Part shown: in pieces, positions 52,885-64,000 of the stretch
How the letters are laid out: each line of letters starts with the position of its first letter
How positions within the stretch are numbered: position 1 is the first letter of the stretch
Made by a program: the position numbers and the translations under genes
Notes under the pieces: generated by a model
What the model saw: the letters and a program-made list of their open reading frames with translations, nothing else
Told to the model about the DNA's origin: nothing
Database searches by the model: none
Assembly: GCF_004345245.1 (NCBI RefSeq)
Contig: NZ_SLUQ01000003.1
Span: 248,001-312,000 of the forward strand
DNA length: 64,000 bases
Direction of reading: 5' to 3'
Source of the DNA: Rhizobium sp. BK251
GTDB taxonomy: Bacteria > Pseudomonadota > Alphaproteobacteria > Rhizobiales > Rhizobiaceae

Positions 52885-52914
52885 TAAACAAAAGATCCCG
52901 CGCGAGGCGGGATC
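52885..52914 (-). terminator. Intrinsic terminator after hspQ
   Basis: Perfect 8-bp stem GATCCCGC / GCGGGATC around a five-base loop. On the minus strand it is followed by CTTTTGTTT. It lies 28 bases past the hspQ stop. Confidence 0.8.
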
Positions 52915-52941
52915 CCTGGAAACTTCAATGTTGGATCGCGC

Positions 52942-53271
52942 TTAGTGGGCGAAGCTCATCTTGGGTCTGAACTGGCCGGACGGGGCGCGATCGAAAATCT
53001 GGTCCACTTGCGGATTGCGCAGCGGCTCACCACTTTCATCGGTTATGAGGTTCTGCTCGGAGACGTAGGCAACGTATTCGCTCTCGTCGTTTTCAGCGAG
53101 CAGGTGATAGAAGGGCTGGTCCTTGCTCGGGCGGACCTCGGCAGGGATGGAGTTCCACCACTCCTCGGTATTGGCAAATTCCGGGTCCACGTCAAAGACC
53201 ACGCCGCGGAACGGGAAGACCCTATGTCGGACGACCTCGCCAATACTGAACTTTGCATTACGCTGTTTCAT
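52942..53271 (-). CDS. hspQ: Heat shock protein HspQ (YccV, hemimethylated DNA-binding domain)
   Basis: Small protein, 109 residues, with the YccV-like SH3-fold domain: AKFSIGEVVRHRVFPFRGVVFDVDPEF, then the conserved PFYHLLAEND and YVAYVSEQNL. In enterics HspQ is a heat-shock protein that affects Lon proteolysis and DnaA stability. ATG 53271 is chosen because AAGGAAG lies upstream; the in-frame 53322 adds a poor N-terminus. It is flanked by terminators on both sides, so it is a single transcription unit. Confidence 0.9.
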   Translation of the reverse strand: MKQRNAKFSIGEVVRHRVFPFRGVVFDVDPEFANTEEWWNSIPAEVRPSKDQPFYHLLAENDESEYVAYVSEQNLITDESGEPLRNPQVDQIFDRAPSGQFRPKMSFAH

Positions 53272-53410
53272 GGTACGACTTCCTTTCTCACCAGATTTGG
53301 TGATTGGAGCCGGGCTTATCAAGGCTTTCTGGCCCCATTGTTCATGAAACCGTCACATTAGCCTTGCCACCAACTGGCTCCGATTCGGACCCCGGAACCC
53401 CCCTTTTGCG

Positions 53411-53437
53411 AAAAAGCCCCGGCGAACCGGGGCTTTT
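53411..53437 (-). terminator. Intrinsic terminator after glnA
   Basis: Perfect 11-bp stem AAAAGCCCCGG / CCGGGGCTTTT with a CGAA loop, giving T-runs on both strands. It sits 7 bases beyond the glnA stop and would also act on rightward transcription. Confidence 0.92.
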
Positions 53438-53444
53438 CTTTTCA

Positions 53445-54854
53445 TTATGCCGAGTAGTACATGTCGAATTCGACCGGATGCGGGGTCATTTCGAAGCGCA
53501 TGACTTCCGCCATCTTGATCTCGATGAAGGCATCGATCTGGTCGTCGTCGAAGACGCCACCGGCCGTGAGGAACTTGCGATCCTTGTCGAGGCTTTCCAG
53601 CGCTTCGCGCAGCGAGCCGCAAACCGTCGGGATCTTCTTCAGTTCCTTCGGCGGCAGATCGTAGAGATCCTTGTCCATCGCCTTGCCGGGATGGATCTTG
53701 TTCTTGATACCATCGAGGCCGGCCATCAGCATGGCAGCGAACGCGAGGTACGGGTTTGCCGTCGGATCAGGGAAGCGGACTTCGACGCGCTTTGCCTTCG
53801 GGTTCGAGCCGAACGGAATGCGGCAGGAAGCCGAGCGATTACGTGCCGAATAGGCAAGCAGAACCGGTGCTTCATAGCCCGGGACAAGACGCTTGTAGGA
53901 GTTCGTCGACGGGTTGGTGAAGGCGTTGATCGCCTTTGCGTGCTTGATGATACCGCCGATATAGTAGAGGCAGCTTTCGGAAAGGCCTGCATATTCGTCG
54001 CCGGCGAAGGTCGGCTTGCCACCCTTCCAGATCGACTGGTGTACGTGCATGCCCGAGCCGTTGTCGCCGAAGATCGGCTTCGGCATGAAGGTGGCCGTCT
54101 TGCCGTAAGCATTGGCGACCTGGTGGACGACATACTTGTAGAGCTGCATCTTGTCGGCGTTGCGCACGAGCGTGTCGAACTTGATGCCGAGCTCATGCTG
54201 AGCGGCAGCAACTTCGTGGTGATGCTTTTCGACGGTGACGCCCATCTCCGACAGGACGGTCAGCATTTCCGAACGCATGTCCTGCACGGAATCGATCGGA
54301 GGAACCGGGAAGTAGCCGCCCTTGACGCGCGGGCGATGGCCGAGGTTGCCCGTCTCGTAGTCCGTGTCGTCGTTGGACGGCAGTTCGGACGAATCGAGCT
54401 TGAAACCAGTGTTATAGGGGTCAGCCTTGTACTTCACGTCGTCGAAGACGAAGAATTCGGCTTCCGGGCCGACGAAAACGGTGTCGCCGATGCCTGAGGC
54501 CTTCAGGTAGGCTTCGGCCTTCTTGGCGGTGCCACGCGGGTCGCGGTTGTAGGCTTCGCCCGAAACCGGATCAAGAATGTCGCAGAGGATGACCATCGTC
54601 GACTGGGCGAAGAAGGGGTCCATGTGAACGGTGTCCGGATCGGGCATCAGCACCATGTCGGACTCGTTGATGGCCTTCCAGCCCACAATCGAGGAGCCGT
54701 CGAACATGACGCCATCGGCGAACATGTCTTCGTCAACGCAACCAACATCCATCGTGACGTGCTGCAGCTTGCCCTTGGGGTCCGTAAAGCGCAGGTCGAC
54801 GAACTTGACCTCGTTGTCCTTGATTTGCTTCAAAATTTCGTTAGCGGTCGTCAT
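53445..54854 (-). CDS. glnA: Glutamine synthetase type I
   Basis: Type I enzyme, 469 residues, forming glutamine from glutamate and ammonia, as a dodecamer. The beta-Grasp domain has [18 protein letters not shown], the catalytic domain has [12 protein letters not shown], the metal and substrate part has [14 protein letters not shown], and the [10 protein letters not shown] loop follows. The adenylylation Tyr is in [12 protein letters not shown]. It follows glnB by 56 bases and shares its sigma-54 promoter. AAGGGAAG precedes the start. Confidence 0.97.
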   Translation of the reverse strand: MTTANEILKQIKDNEVKFVDLRFTDPKGKLQHVTMDVGCVDEDMFADGVMFDGSSIVGWKAINESDMVLMPDPDTVHMDPFFAQSTMVILCDILDPVSGEAYNRDPRGTAKKAEAYLKASGIGDTVFVGPEAEFFVFDDVKYKADPYNTGFKLDSSELPSNDDTDYETGNLGHRPRVKGGYFPVPPIDSVQDMRSEMLTVLSEMGVTVEKHHHEVAAAQHELGIKFDTLVRNADKMQLYKYVVHQVANAYGKTATFMPKPIFGDNGSGMHVHQSIWKGGKPTFAGDEYAGLSESCLYYIGGIIKHAKAINAFTNPSTNSYKRLVPGYEAPVLLAYSARNRSASCRIPFGSNPKAKRVEVRFPDPTANPYLAFAAMLMAGLDGIKNKIHPGKAMDKDLYDLPPKELKKIPTVCGSLREALESLDKDRKFLTAGGVFDDDQIDAFIEIKMAEVMRFEMTPHPVEFDMYYSA

Positions 54855-54910
54855 AATGCTTCCCTTGACTTGGATGACGATTTCGAATTTCGCCGGAGCG
54901 GCGAGGCGGG

Positions 54911-55592
<682 letters not shown>

Positions 55593-57068
55593 ATGGAAAT
55601 TGCACTTTCAGACTTGCTTCTCCTGCCATCCGAGATGGCCAAGGTCGATGCGGCCGCCGCCGCGTCCGGAATCGATTCCTTCGGCCTGATGCAGAAGGCG
55701 GGATGGGCGGTCGCAGCCGCGGCCCTGCGCCACTTTCCCGAGGCGTTGCGCTTTGTCGTACTTTGCGGACCCGGCAACAACGGCGGCGACGGATACGTGG
55801 CTGCCCGCGCATTGGATGACGCCGGAGCCGAGGTCGCCATCTTCCGGCTCGGCGAGACCCAAAAGCTCAAGGGCGATGCTGCGAAGGCATATGGGCTTTG
55901 CCCGATCGCGGGGCTGCCCATCGAGGAATACGCGCCGCACGAAGGCGATGTCGTTATCGATGCGATCTTCGGCGCGGGGCTCGACCGCACCGTGCCACCA
56001 GTCCTTGCGGAAGTGATCCACCGCGTTGCAAGTGCGAATGTGCCCGTACTGGCGGTCGATCTTCCATCGGGCCTCGACGGCAGGGCGGGCGTGCCCCTTG
56101 GAGCCGCATTCCGATCAGCTCATACCGTTACGTTCATGACCCGCAAACCTGGCCACCTGCTGATGCCGGGGCGCGAACTCTGCGGCACAATCGAGGTGGT
56201 GGATATCGGCATTCCGCAGAGGATTGTCCGCGCCGAGGCCCGCAGTGGAATAGCTGCAAACATGCCACTTCAATGGCGTGATGCGTCACCCTCCGCGCAG
56301 ATGGATACGCACAAATACAAGCGCGGCCACCTTGTCGTCTTCTCCGGCGGTGCCACCGCTACTGGGGCGGCGCGGCTCGCGGCCGGAGCGGGTTTGAAGG
56401 CGGGGGCTGGGCTCGTGACGATCGCTTCGCCGGAGGCCGCACTTTCCGCTAATGCCGCCCACCTGACCGCGATCATGCTTCGGGCTGTCGCCGACGAGGC
56501 GGCCCTGGCGCGATGGCTTGCCGACGATCGACTGCAGACCTTCGTGCTCGGGCCGGGTTTTGGCATCGGCGAGACGGCGCGGCAATATGTAAGGTCGCTG
56601 AGCGGTCGCCGCCTGGTGCTCGACGCGGATGGCATCAGTTCCTTCGTGGAGGCACGTGAAGAGCTTTTCGGGGCCTTTGCCGGAGGTGCGTGCCGGCTTG
56701 TCCTTACCCCGCATGAGGGAGAGTTTGCACGGCTCTTCCCCGATATCGCCTCCAACGAGGGGACGAGCAAAGTGGAAAAGGCACGGGACGCGGCCGCCCG
56801 ATCCAATGCCGTCGTCATCTACAAGGGAGCAGACACCGTTATTGCAGCGCCGGACGGCAGAGCATTGATCAATACCAATGCGCCGCCTTGGCTTGCGACA
56901 GCAGGGTCAGGCGACGTGCTGGCCGGCATCACCGGCGGCCTGCTCGCACAGGGAATGCCGGCCTTCGAAGCCGCGGCGGCGGCCGTGTTCCTGCATGGCG
57001 AAGCCGGGCAGCGGGCAGGGCATGGGCTGACGGCAGAGGATCTCGTGGCCGAGGTCAGGGCGCTCTGA
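55593..57068 (+). CDS. nnr: Bifunctional NAD(P)H-hydrate epimerase / dehydratase
   Basis: Repair enzyme, 491 residues, that restores NAD(P)H from its hydrated forms. The N-terminal epimerase half has VLCGPGNNGGDGYVAARALDDAG, and the C-terminal dehydratase half (ribokinase-like) has VFSGGATATGAARLAAGAGLKAGAG, LTPHEGEFARLFP and TAGSGDVLAGITGGLLAQG. ATG 55593 starts the family sequence MEIALSDLLLLPSEM; the upstream 55554 is less likely. The ribosome site is weak. It is divergent from glnB. Confidence 0.93.
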   Translation: MEIALSDLLLLPSEMAKVDAAAAASGIDSFGLMQKAGWAVAAAALRHFPEALRFVVLCGPGNNGGDGYVAARALDDAGAEVAIFRLGETQKLKGDAAKAYGLCPIAGLPIEEYAPHEGDVVIDAIFGAGLDRTVPPVLAEVIHRVASANVPVLAVDLPSGLDGRAGVPLGAAFRSAHTVTFMTRKPGHLLMPGRELCGTIEVVDIGIPQRIVRAEARSGIAANMPLQWRDASPSAQMDTHKYKRGHLVVFSGGATATGAARLAAGAGLKAGAGLVTIASPEAALSANAAHLTAIMLRAVADEAALARWLADDRLQTFVLGPGFGIGETARQYVRSLSGRRLVLDADGISSFVEAREELFGAFAGGACRLVLTPHEGEFARLFPDIASNEGTSKVEKARDAAARSNAVVIYKGADTVIAAPDGRALINTNAPPWLATAGSGDVLAGITGGLLAQGMPAFEAAAAAVFLHGEAGQRAGHGLTAEDLVAEVRAL

Positions 57069-57881
57069 TCAGCCGGGCAGGTCGACCTTCTCCTGCAGGG
57101 CGATTGCGCCGTGCGGCGCGTTGACCTTGCCCTCGTGGATGATGAAAGCGAAGACCTCGCGAGGAACGGCCGTGACCTTGCGCTTTGGATCGACCAGCTC
57201 GAGATCGTCCGGAACCTTGCCCTCGGACCAAGTGTGCAGGCGCTTCGCCCAAGATTTGAGGTCGTCCGGCGGATAGCAGGTCTTGATGTCGTCCGAACCC
57301 TTCTGCAGCCGCGCATAGACGAAATCGGCCGTAACATCGGCTATCATCGGATAGTCGAAGTGCTCGGCACAAACCGGCGCAACACCGTACTTGGCAAGAA
57401 GCTCCACGAATTCCGGTACCTTGAACGAGTCGTGGCGCACCTCGACGACATGCCGGAGCGGCAGGCCATCCTGCTTGTCCGGCAAGAGCCTCAGGAATGC
57501 CTCGAAATCATCGGGATCGAATTTCTTCGTCGGCGCGAATTGCCAGAGGATCGGTCCGAGGTGCGGACCGAGCTCCGTCAGGCCCTGTGTCAGGAACCTC
57601 TCCATGGATTCGCCTGCTTCAGCCAATACGCGCCGGTTGGTGACGAAGCGGCTGGCCTTGAGGGAGAAGACGAAGCCTTCCGGCACGTCCGCACCCCACT
57701 TGGCAAAGGTCTCGGGCTTCTGCGAACTGTAGTAGGTCCCGTTGATTTCGATGACCTTCAGCTTGCGGCTGGCATAATGCAGCTCGTCCTTCTGCTTCAG
57801 CTCGGCCGGATAGAAATGGCCGCGCCAGGGCTCGAAGGTCCAGCCGCCAACGCCGATCCGAATCTCACCAGATTTCGTCAT
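57069..57881 (-). CDS. DUF72 family protein
   Basis: Protein of 270 residues in the DUF72 (YecE-like) family, with a TIM-barrel fold. The family signature IGVGGWTFEPWRGHFYP is at the N-terminus, with LKVIEINGTYYSSQKPETFAKW, FAPTKKFDPDDFEAFL and RHVVEVRHDSF in order. It converges on nnr (no gap between stops) and is 25 bases after uvrA on the same strand, so it may be read with it. No function is established; the fold suggests an enzyme. Confidence 0.88.
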   Translation of the reverse strand: MTKSGEIRIGVGGWTFEPWRGHFYPAELKQKDELHYASRKLKVIEINGTYYSSQKPETFAKWGADVPEGFVFSLKASRFVTNRRVLAEAGESMERFLTQGLTELGPHLGPILWQFAPTKKFDPDDFEAFLRLLPDKQDGLPLRHVVEVRHDSFKVPEFVELLAKYGVAPVCAEHFDYPMIADVTADFVYARLQKGSDDIKTCYPPDDLKSWAKRLHTWSEGKVPDDLELVDPKRKVTAVPREVFAFIIHEGKVNAPHGAIALQEKVDLPG

Positions 57882-57906
57882 CTCCCCTCCCGTTTTATTT
57901 CCCTGC

Positions 57907-60828
<2,922 letters not shown>

Positions 60829-60927
60829 CTTGTCTAGCTTCTGTCCGGTGATGTCAGCCCTTATTTAGTGATGCGGGCCAGCGAGTCGAGGCGGAAAATT
60901 TCAGGTCAAGTAAGGTTTTCGATTCTG

Positions 60928-60956
60928 TTGACACGATCATAGCGATAAACTAGAAC
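60928..60956 (+). promoter_or_regulatory. Sigma-70-type promoter candidate for ssb
   Basis: TTGACA (60928-60933), 17 bases, TAGAAC (60951-60956). The -35 is perfect; the -10 is a weaker match and overlaps the first half of the LexA box, so LexA would block it. Confidence 0.5.
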
Positions 60957-60967
60957 AAATAAAGAAC
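60953..60967 (-). promoter_or_regulatory. LexA-binding site (SOS box) between uvrA and ssb
   Basis: On the minus strand GTTC, TTTATTT, GTTC: exact alphaproteobacterial LexA consensus GTTC-N7-GTTC. It stands between the divergent uvrA and ssb genes and can regulate both in the DNA damage response. Confidence 0.9.
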
Positions 60968-61075
60968 AAAATTCCTTGTGGATTAAATGCCGCAGGTCGG
61001 TAATGGCGGCCGCGATCGTTTAAGATGCAGGAAATGGCAAGCGCCGCCGGACAGGGCGGCAGTTAGGATATTCGC

Positions 61076-61603
61076 ATGGCTGGTAGCGTAAACAAGGTAA
61101 TTCTGATCGGAAACGTGGGCGCGGACCCGGAAATCCGTCGCACGCAGGACGGCCGGCCGATCGCAAATCTGCGCATAGCCACTTCGGAAACCTGGCGCGA
61201 CCGCAATTCCGGTGAACGCCGCGAGAAGACCGAGTGGCACACTGTGGTCGTCTTCAACGAGGGCCTGTGCAAGGTCGTCGAGCAATATGTGAAGAAGGGC
61301 GCCAAGCTCTACATCGAAGGCGCGCTGCAGACCCGCAAGTGGCAGGACCAGCAGGGTCAGGACCGCTATTCGACGGAAATCGTGCTGCAGGGCTTCAACT
61401 CGACGCTCACCATGCTCGATGGGCGTGGCGAGGGCGGCGGTGCGAGCTCCGGCGGTGGTCGCGGCAACAACGACTTCGGCGGCGGCGGTTACGGCGACGA
61501 CTACGGCTCATCGGCTCCGTCGTCGAGCCGTGGTGGCGGCGCGCCCGCAGGTGGCGGCGGCGGTAACTTTTCGCGCGATCTCGACGACGATATTCCGTTC
61601 TGA
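61076..61603 (+). CDS. ssb: Single-stranded DNA-binding protein
   Basis: Tetrameric OB-fold protein, 175 residues, that coats single-stranded DNA in replication and repair. The OB fold spans ~1-112 ([41 protein letters not shown]). A Gly-rich linker (about 118-165) follows, and the protein-interaction tip DLDDDIPF is intact. It is divergent from uvrA with a LexA box between, and a terminator follows the stop. Confidence 0.97.
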   Translation: MAGSVNKVILIGNVGADPEIRRTQDGRPIANLRIATSETWRDRNSGERREKTEWHTVVVFNEGLCKVVEQYVKKGAKLYIEGALQTRKWQDQQGQDRYSTEIVLQGFNSTLTMLDGRGEGGGASSGGGRGNNDFGGGGYGDDYGSSAPSSSRGGGAPAGGGGGNFSRDLDDDIPF

Positions 61604-61625
61604 TCGACTATTGAGACTGTGGTAG

Positions 61626-61648
61626 ACGGCGCCTTCGGGCGCCGTTTT
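61626..61648 (+). terminator. Intrinsic terminator after ssb
   Basis: Perfect 8-bp stem ACGGCGCC / GGCGCCGT with TTCG tetraloop, followed by TTT. Lies 23 bases past the stop. Confidence 0.88.
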
Positions 61649-61651
61649 GCG

Positions 61652-62299
61652 TTAGTGCGGCGTCGCGCTGATCAGGTTCAGCGCTGACTTGGTGCCGTCT
61701 ACGACGAACTGCGCGGCCAGCGCCGCAAGGATGACGCCGAGAAGGCGCGTCAGGATCGCCCGGCCCGTAGCGCCGAGGAAGCGGTCGATGCGATCGGCGA
61801 CAAGCAGCGCAAAGAGCATCAACAGCAGGTTGACGGCGATGACTCCGATGAGCTGCGCCCGCTCGAGGGTGGAGGAGAGCGCGCCGGAAAGCAGGATCGT
61901 TGCCGAGATCGCGCCGGGACCCGCGATGAGCGGCAGCGCCAGCGGGAAGACCGCGATATTCTGAATGTGATCCTTGGTAATGGCCACCTCGGTGGTCTTT
62001 TCCTTCCTGTCCTGCCGCTTCTCGAAAATCATCTCGAAGGCGATCCAGAACAGAAGCAGGCCGCCCGCGATGCGGAAGGCGCCGATCGAAATCCCGAGCA
62101 CGCCGAGCACGCTCGCTCCGAAAAGGGCAAAGACGGCCAGAATGAAGAAGGCGATGATCGTGCCGCGGATCGCCACCTGCCTGCGCTCCGGCCGGTTCAT
62201 GCCGACAGTGAGCCCGAGGAATATCGGAGCGAGGCCCGGAGGATCGATGGTGACAAGCAGGGTCGTGAAGGCATTGATCAACACGTCGGATGTGGCCAT
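61652..62299 (-). CDS. MarC family integral membrane protein
   Basis: Inner-membrane protein of 215 residues with six hydrophobic helices, MarC/UPF0056 family. Family features are INAFTTLLVTIDPPGLAPIFLGLT at the N-terminus and AVFPLALPLIAGPGAIS in the central part, where Pro and Gly are conserved. ATG 62299 has GGGAG upstream; the in-frame 62365 is less supported. The name comes from a locus near marRAB in E. coli, but no drug-resistance role is established. Converges on ssb. Confidence 0.9.
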   Translation of the reverse strand: MATSDVLINAFTTLLVTIDPPGLAPIFLGLTVGMNRPERRQVAIRGTIIAFFILAVFALFGASVLGVLGISIGAFRIAGGLLLFWIAFEMIFEKRQDRKEKTTEVAITKDHIQNIAVFPLALPLIAGPGAISATILLSGALSSTLERAQLIGVIAVNLLLMLFALLVADRIDRFLGATGRAILTRLLGVILAALAAQFVVDGTKSALNLISATPH

Positions 62300-62460
62300 G
62301 ATCGCTCCCGGCGACGGGAAAATTCCCGTGTAGATGATTGTTATGCGAGGATTCGCGTTTAGCAAAGGCCAACTAGTCGGCCTGTTGTCGGACCTGCCCC
62401 GGAATCGCCTCGTTTGCCGTCTTTAGAACGCAAAAGTCTGTTTAAAAGCACCCACCAAAA

Positions 62461-62490
62461 TTGGCGTGGCGCGGGCCTTTGGGCTATAAA
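62461..62490 (+). promoter_or_regulatory. Sigma-70-type promoter candidate for gyrA
   Basis: TTGGCG (62461-62466), 18 bases, TATAAA (62485-62490), 35 bases before the gyrA start codon. The only good -35/-10 pair in this gap. Confidence 0.45.
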
Positions 62491-62525
62491 TTCCGCAGTG
62501 ATTCTAGAAGAGATCGTGATCCGTC

Positions 62526-64000
62526 TTGACTGAGCAACTACCTACCGGCGGCGGCAAGTATCCGCCAGGCATTGAGCCAATTTCCATCATGGAGGAAATG
62601 CAGCGGTCGTATCTCGACTACGCCATGAGCGTGATCGTGAGCCGCGCCCTCCCTGACGTGCGTGACGGGCTGAAGCCGGTGCACCGGCGTATCCTCTACG
62701 GCATGTCGGAGCTCGGCATCGACTGGAACAAGAAATACGTGAAGTGCGCCCGCGTGACCGGTGACGTGATGGGTAAATTCCATCCGCACGGCAATGCCGC
62801 GATTTACGATGCACTGGCGCGCATGGCGCAGGACTGGTCGCTGCGCCTGCCGCTGATCGACGGGCAGGGCAACTTCGGCTCGGTCGACGGCGATCCGCCG
62901 GCGGCGGAACGTTACACGGAGTGCCGCCTGCAGAAGGCCGCGCACTCGCTGCTCGACGATCTCGACAAGGAAACTGTCGATTTCCGCGACAACTATGACG
63001 GCACGCTCTCGGAGCCCGTCGTCGTTCCCGCGAAATTCCCGAACCTCCTGGTCAATGGCGCCGGCGGCATCGCGGTCGGCATGGCGACCAACATTCCGCC
63101 GCACAATCTCTCCGAAGTCATCGACGCCTGCATCGCGCTTATCAATGATCCCGCGATCGAGCTGCCGGAACTGATGAAGATCATTCCCGGACCGGACTTT
63201 CCGACGGGGGCGATGATCCTCGGCCGTTCCGGCATCAGGGCAGCCTACGAGACTGGCCGCGGTTCGGTCATGATGCGCGGCGTGGCGACGATCGAGCCGA
63301 TGCGCGGCGATCGCGAGCAGATCATCATCACCGAGATCCCCTACCAGGTGAACAAGGCCACGATGATCGAAAAGATGGCCGAGCTGGTGCGCGAGAAGCG
63401 CATCGAGGGCATCTCCGATCTGCGCGACGAGTCCGATCGCCAGGGCTATCGCGTCGTCGTCGAGTTGAAGCGCGACGCCAATGCAGAAGTCATCCTGAAT
63501 CAGCTCTACCGCTACACGCCGCTGCAGACGTCCTTCGGCTGCAACATGGTGGCGCTCAACGGCGGCAAGCCGGAACAGCTGACGCTCCTCGATATGCTGC
63601 GCGCCTTTGTCTCGTTCAGAGAAGAAGTTGTTAGCCGGCGAACAAAATTCCTGCTCCGCAAGGCGCGCGAACGCGCTCACGTCCTCGTCGGTCTGGCGAT
63701 TGCTGTAGCGAATATCGACGAGGTCATCCGCGTCATCCGCCAGGCGCCCGATCCGCAGTCGGCGCGCGAGGAATTGATGACGCGCCGGTGGCCGGCGGAG
63801 GACGTCGAGAGCCTGATCCGGCTGATCGACGATCCGCGTCACCGGATTAATGACGACGAGACCTACAATCTTTCCGAGGAACAGGCTCGCGCCATCCTCG
63901 AACTGCGCCTGGCGCGTCTGACCGCACTGGGTCGCGACGAAATAGGCGACGAACTCAATAAGATAGGCGAGGAAATTAAGGATTACCTTGAGATCCTTTC
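62526..64000 (+). CDS. gyrA: DNA gyrase subunit A, N-terminal part (truncated by window edge)
   Basis: Catalytic subunit of gyrase, which introduces negative supercoils into DNA. About 490 residues are visible. The winged-helix and catalytic region has [13 protein letters not shown] and [21 protein letters not shown], then the active-site Tyr in [12 protein letters not shown] (RYTE). The quinolone-determining segment is [12 protein letters not shown], with Ala where E. coli has Ser83 (a common variant). It begins at TTG 62526 (TTG ACT GAG), as no ATG precedes the conserved [17 protein letters not shown]; the internal ATG 62589 would lose conserved residues. It runs off the right edge. Confidence 0.96.
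   Translation, partial: MTEQLPTGGGKYPPGIEPISIMEEMQRSYLDYAMSVIVSRALPDVRDGLKPVHRRILYGMSELGIDWNKKYVKCARVTGDVMGKFHPHGNAAIYDALARMAQDWSLRLPLIDGQGNFGSVDGDPPAAERYTECRLQKAAHSLLDDLDKETVDFRDNYDGTLSEPVVVPAKFPNLLVNGAGGIAVGMATNIPPHNLSEVIDACIALINDPAIELPELMKIIPGPDFPTGAMILGRSGIRAAYETGRGSVMMRGVATIEPMRGDREQIIITEIPYQVNKATMIEKMAELVREKRIEGISDLRDESDRQGYRVVVELKRDANAEVILNQLYRYTPLQTSFGCNMVALNGGKPEQLTLLDMLRAFVSFREEVVSRRTKFLLRKARERAHVLVGLAIAVANIDEVIRVIRQAPDPQSAREELMTRRWPAEDVESLIRLIDDPRHRINDDETYNLSEEQARAILELRLARLTALGRDEIGDELNKIGEEIKDYLEIL

Noticed and set aside
62538..63842. Open frame of 434 codons on the minus strand
   Set aside because: Opposite gyrA, which is unmistakable on the plus strand.

Overview
This window is ordinary chromosomal DNA from an alphaproteobacterium of the Rhizobiaceae, most like Ensifer/Sinorhizobium or close Rhizobium. 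The evidence is gene content and order: ntrC-ntrY-ntrX-dat-hfq-hflX-mazG, cysG-DUF2849-cysI-DUF934-fpr, glnB-glnA, phosphatidylcholine synthase, and an alphaproteobacterial LexA box (GTTC-N7-GTTC) between uvrA and ssb. The genus is inferred from gene order. No phage, transposase, integrase, CRISPR array or rRNA was seen.

Layout. 0-9.5 kb: nitrogen regulation (end of ntrC, then ntrY and ntrX), a D-amino-acid aminotransferase, hfq, hflX, an unknown membrane protein, and a facing mazG/nucleoside deaminase pair. 9.8-14.8 kb: siroheme synthesis and sulfite reduction with ferredoxin-NADP reductase, including two small conserved genes of unknown role. 14.8-18.8 kb: a GntR/FCD regulator with twin palindromic operators, then a MacA/MacB-like export system. 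18.8-20.3 kb: a gene-poor stress-type segment with a 68-residue protein, a GlsB/YeaQ membrane protein, and a candidate small RNA with a general-stress (EcfG-type) promoter and its own terminator. 20.4-25.2 kb: the prkA-yeaH-spoVR operon. 25.2-27.7 kb: a sparse, accessory-looking stretch with an XRE regulator/acidic protein pair, a small membrane protein and tRNA-Lys.

27.9-32.8 kb: ccdA, an AEC permease gene broken by a frameshift, a UbiH-type hydroxylase divergent from phosphatidylcholine synthase, and a quinone oxidoreductase. 32.8-38.4 kb: a complete BMP-family (nucleoside-type) ABC importer with a FadR-type regulator. 38.5-42.6 kb: glmU, glmS and a DUF502 membrane protein, followed by a RIME-like palindromic repeat that fills the gap to recG. 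42.7-49.3 kb: recG, sdhE, mfd, osmC. 49.3-53.3 kb: a DsbA-family protein, an orphan peptide-type binding protein, an IalB-family protein and hspQ. 53.4-57.9 kb: glnA and glnB under a near-perfect sigma-54 promoter, then nnr and a DUF72 protein. 57.9-64 kb: uvrA and ssb around a LexA box, marC, and the start of gyrA, which runs off the end.

The genes connect in three main ways. NtrC (truncated at the left edge) and the sigma-54 glnB promoter belong to one nitrogen-control circuit. CysG makes the siroheme that CysI needs, and Fpr may help supply reduced ferredoxin. UvrA, Mfd, RecG and Ssb are DNA repair functions, of which uvrA/ssb show LexA control. I found no clearly new multi-gene system. 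The best candidates for new biology are the stress-promoter small RNA near 19.8-20.0 kb, the XRE/acidic protein pair with its perfect dyad, and the uncharacterised small genes inside the sulfite-reduction operon.
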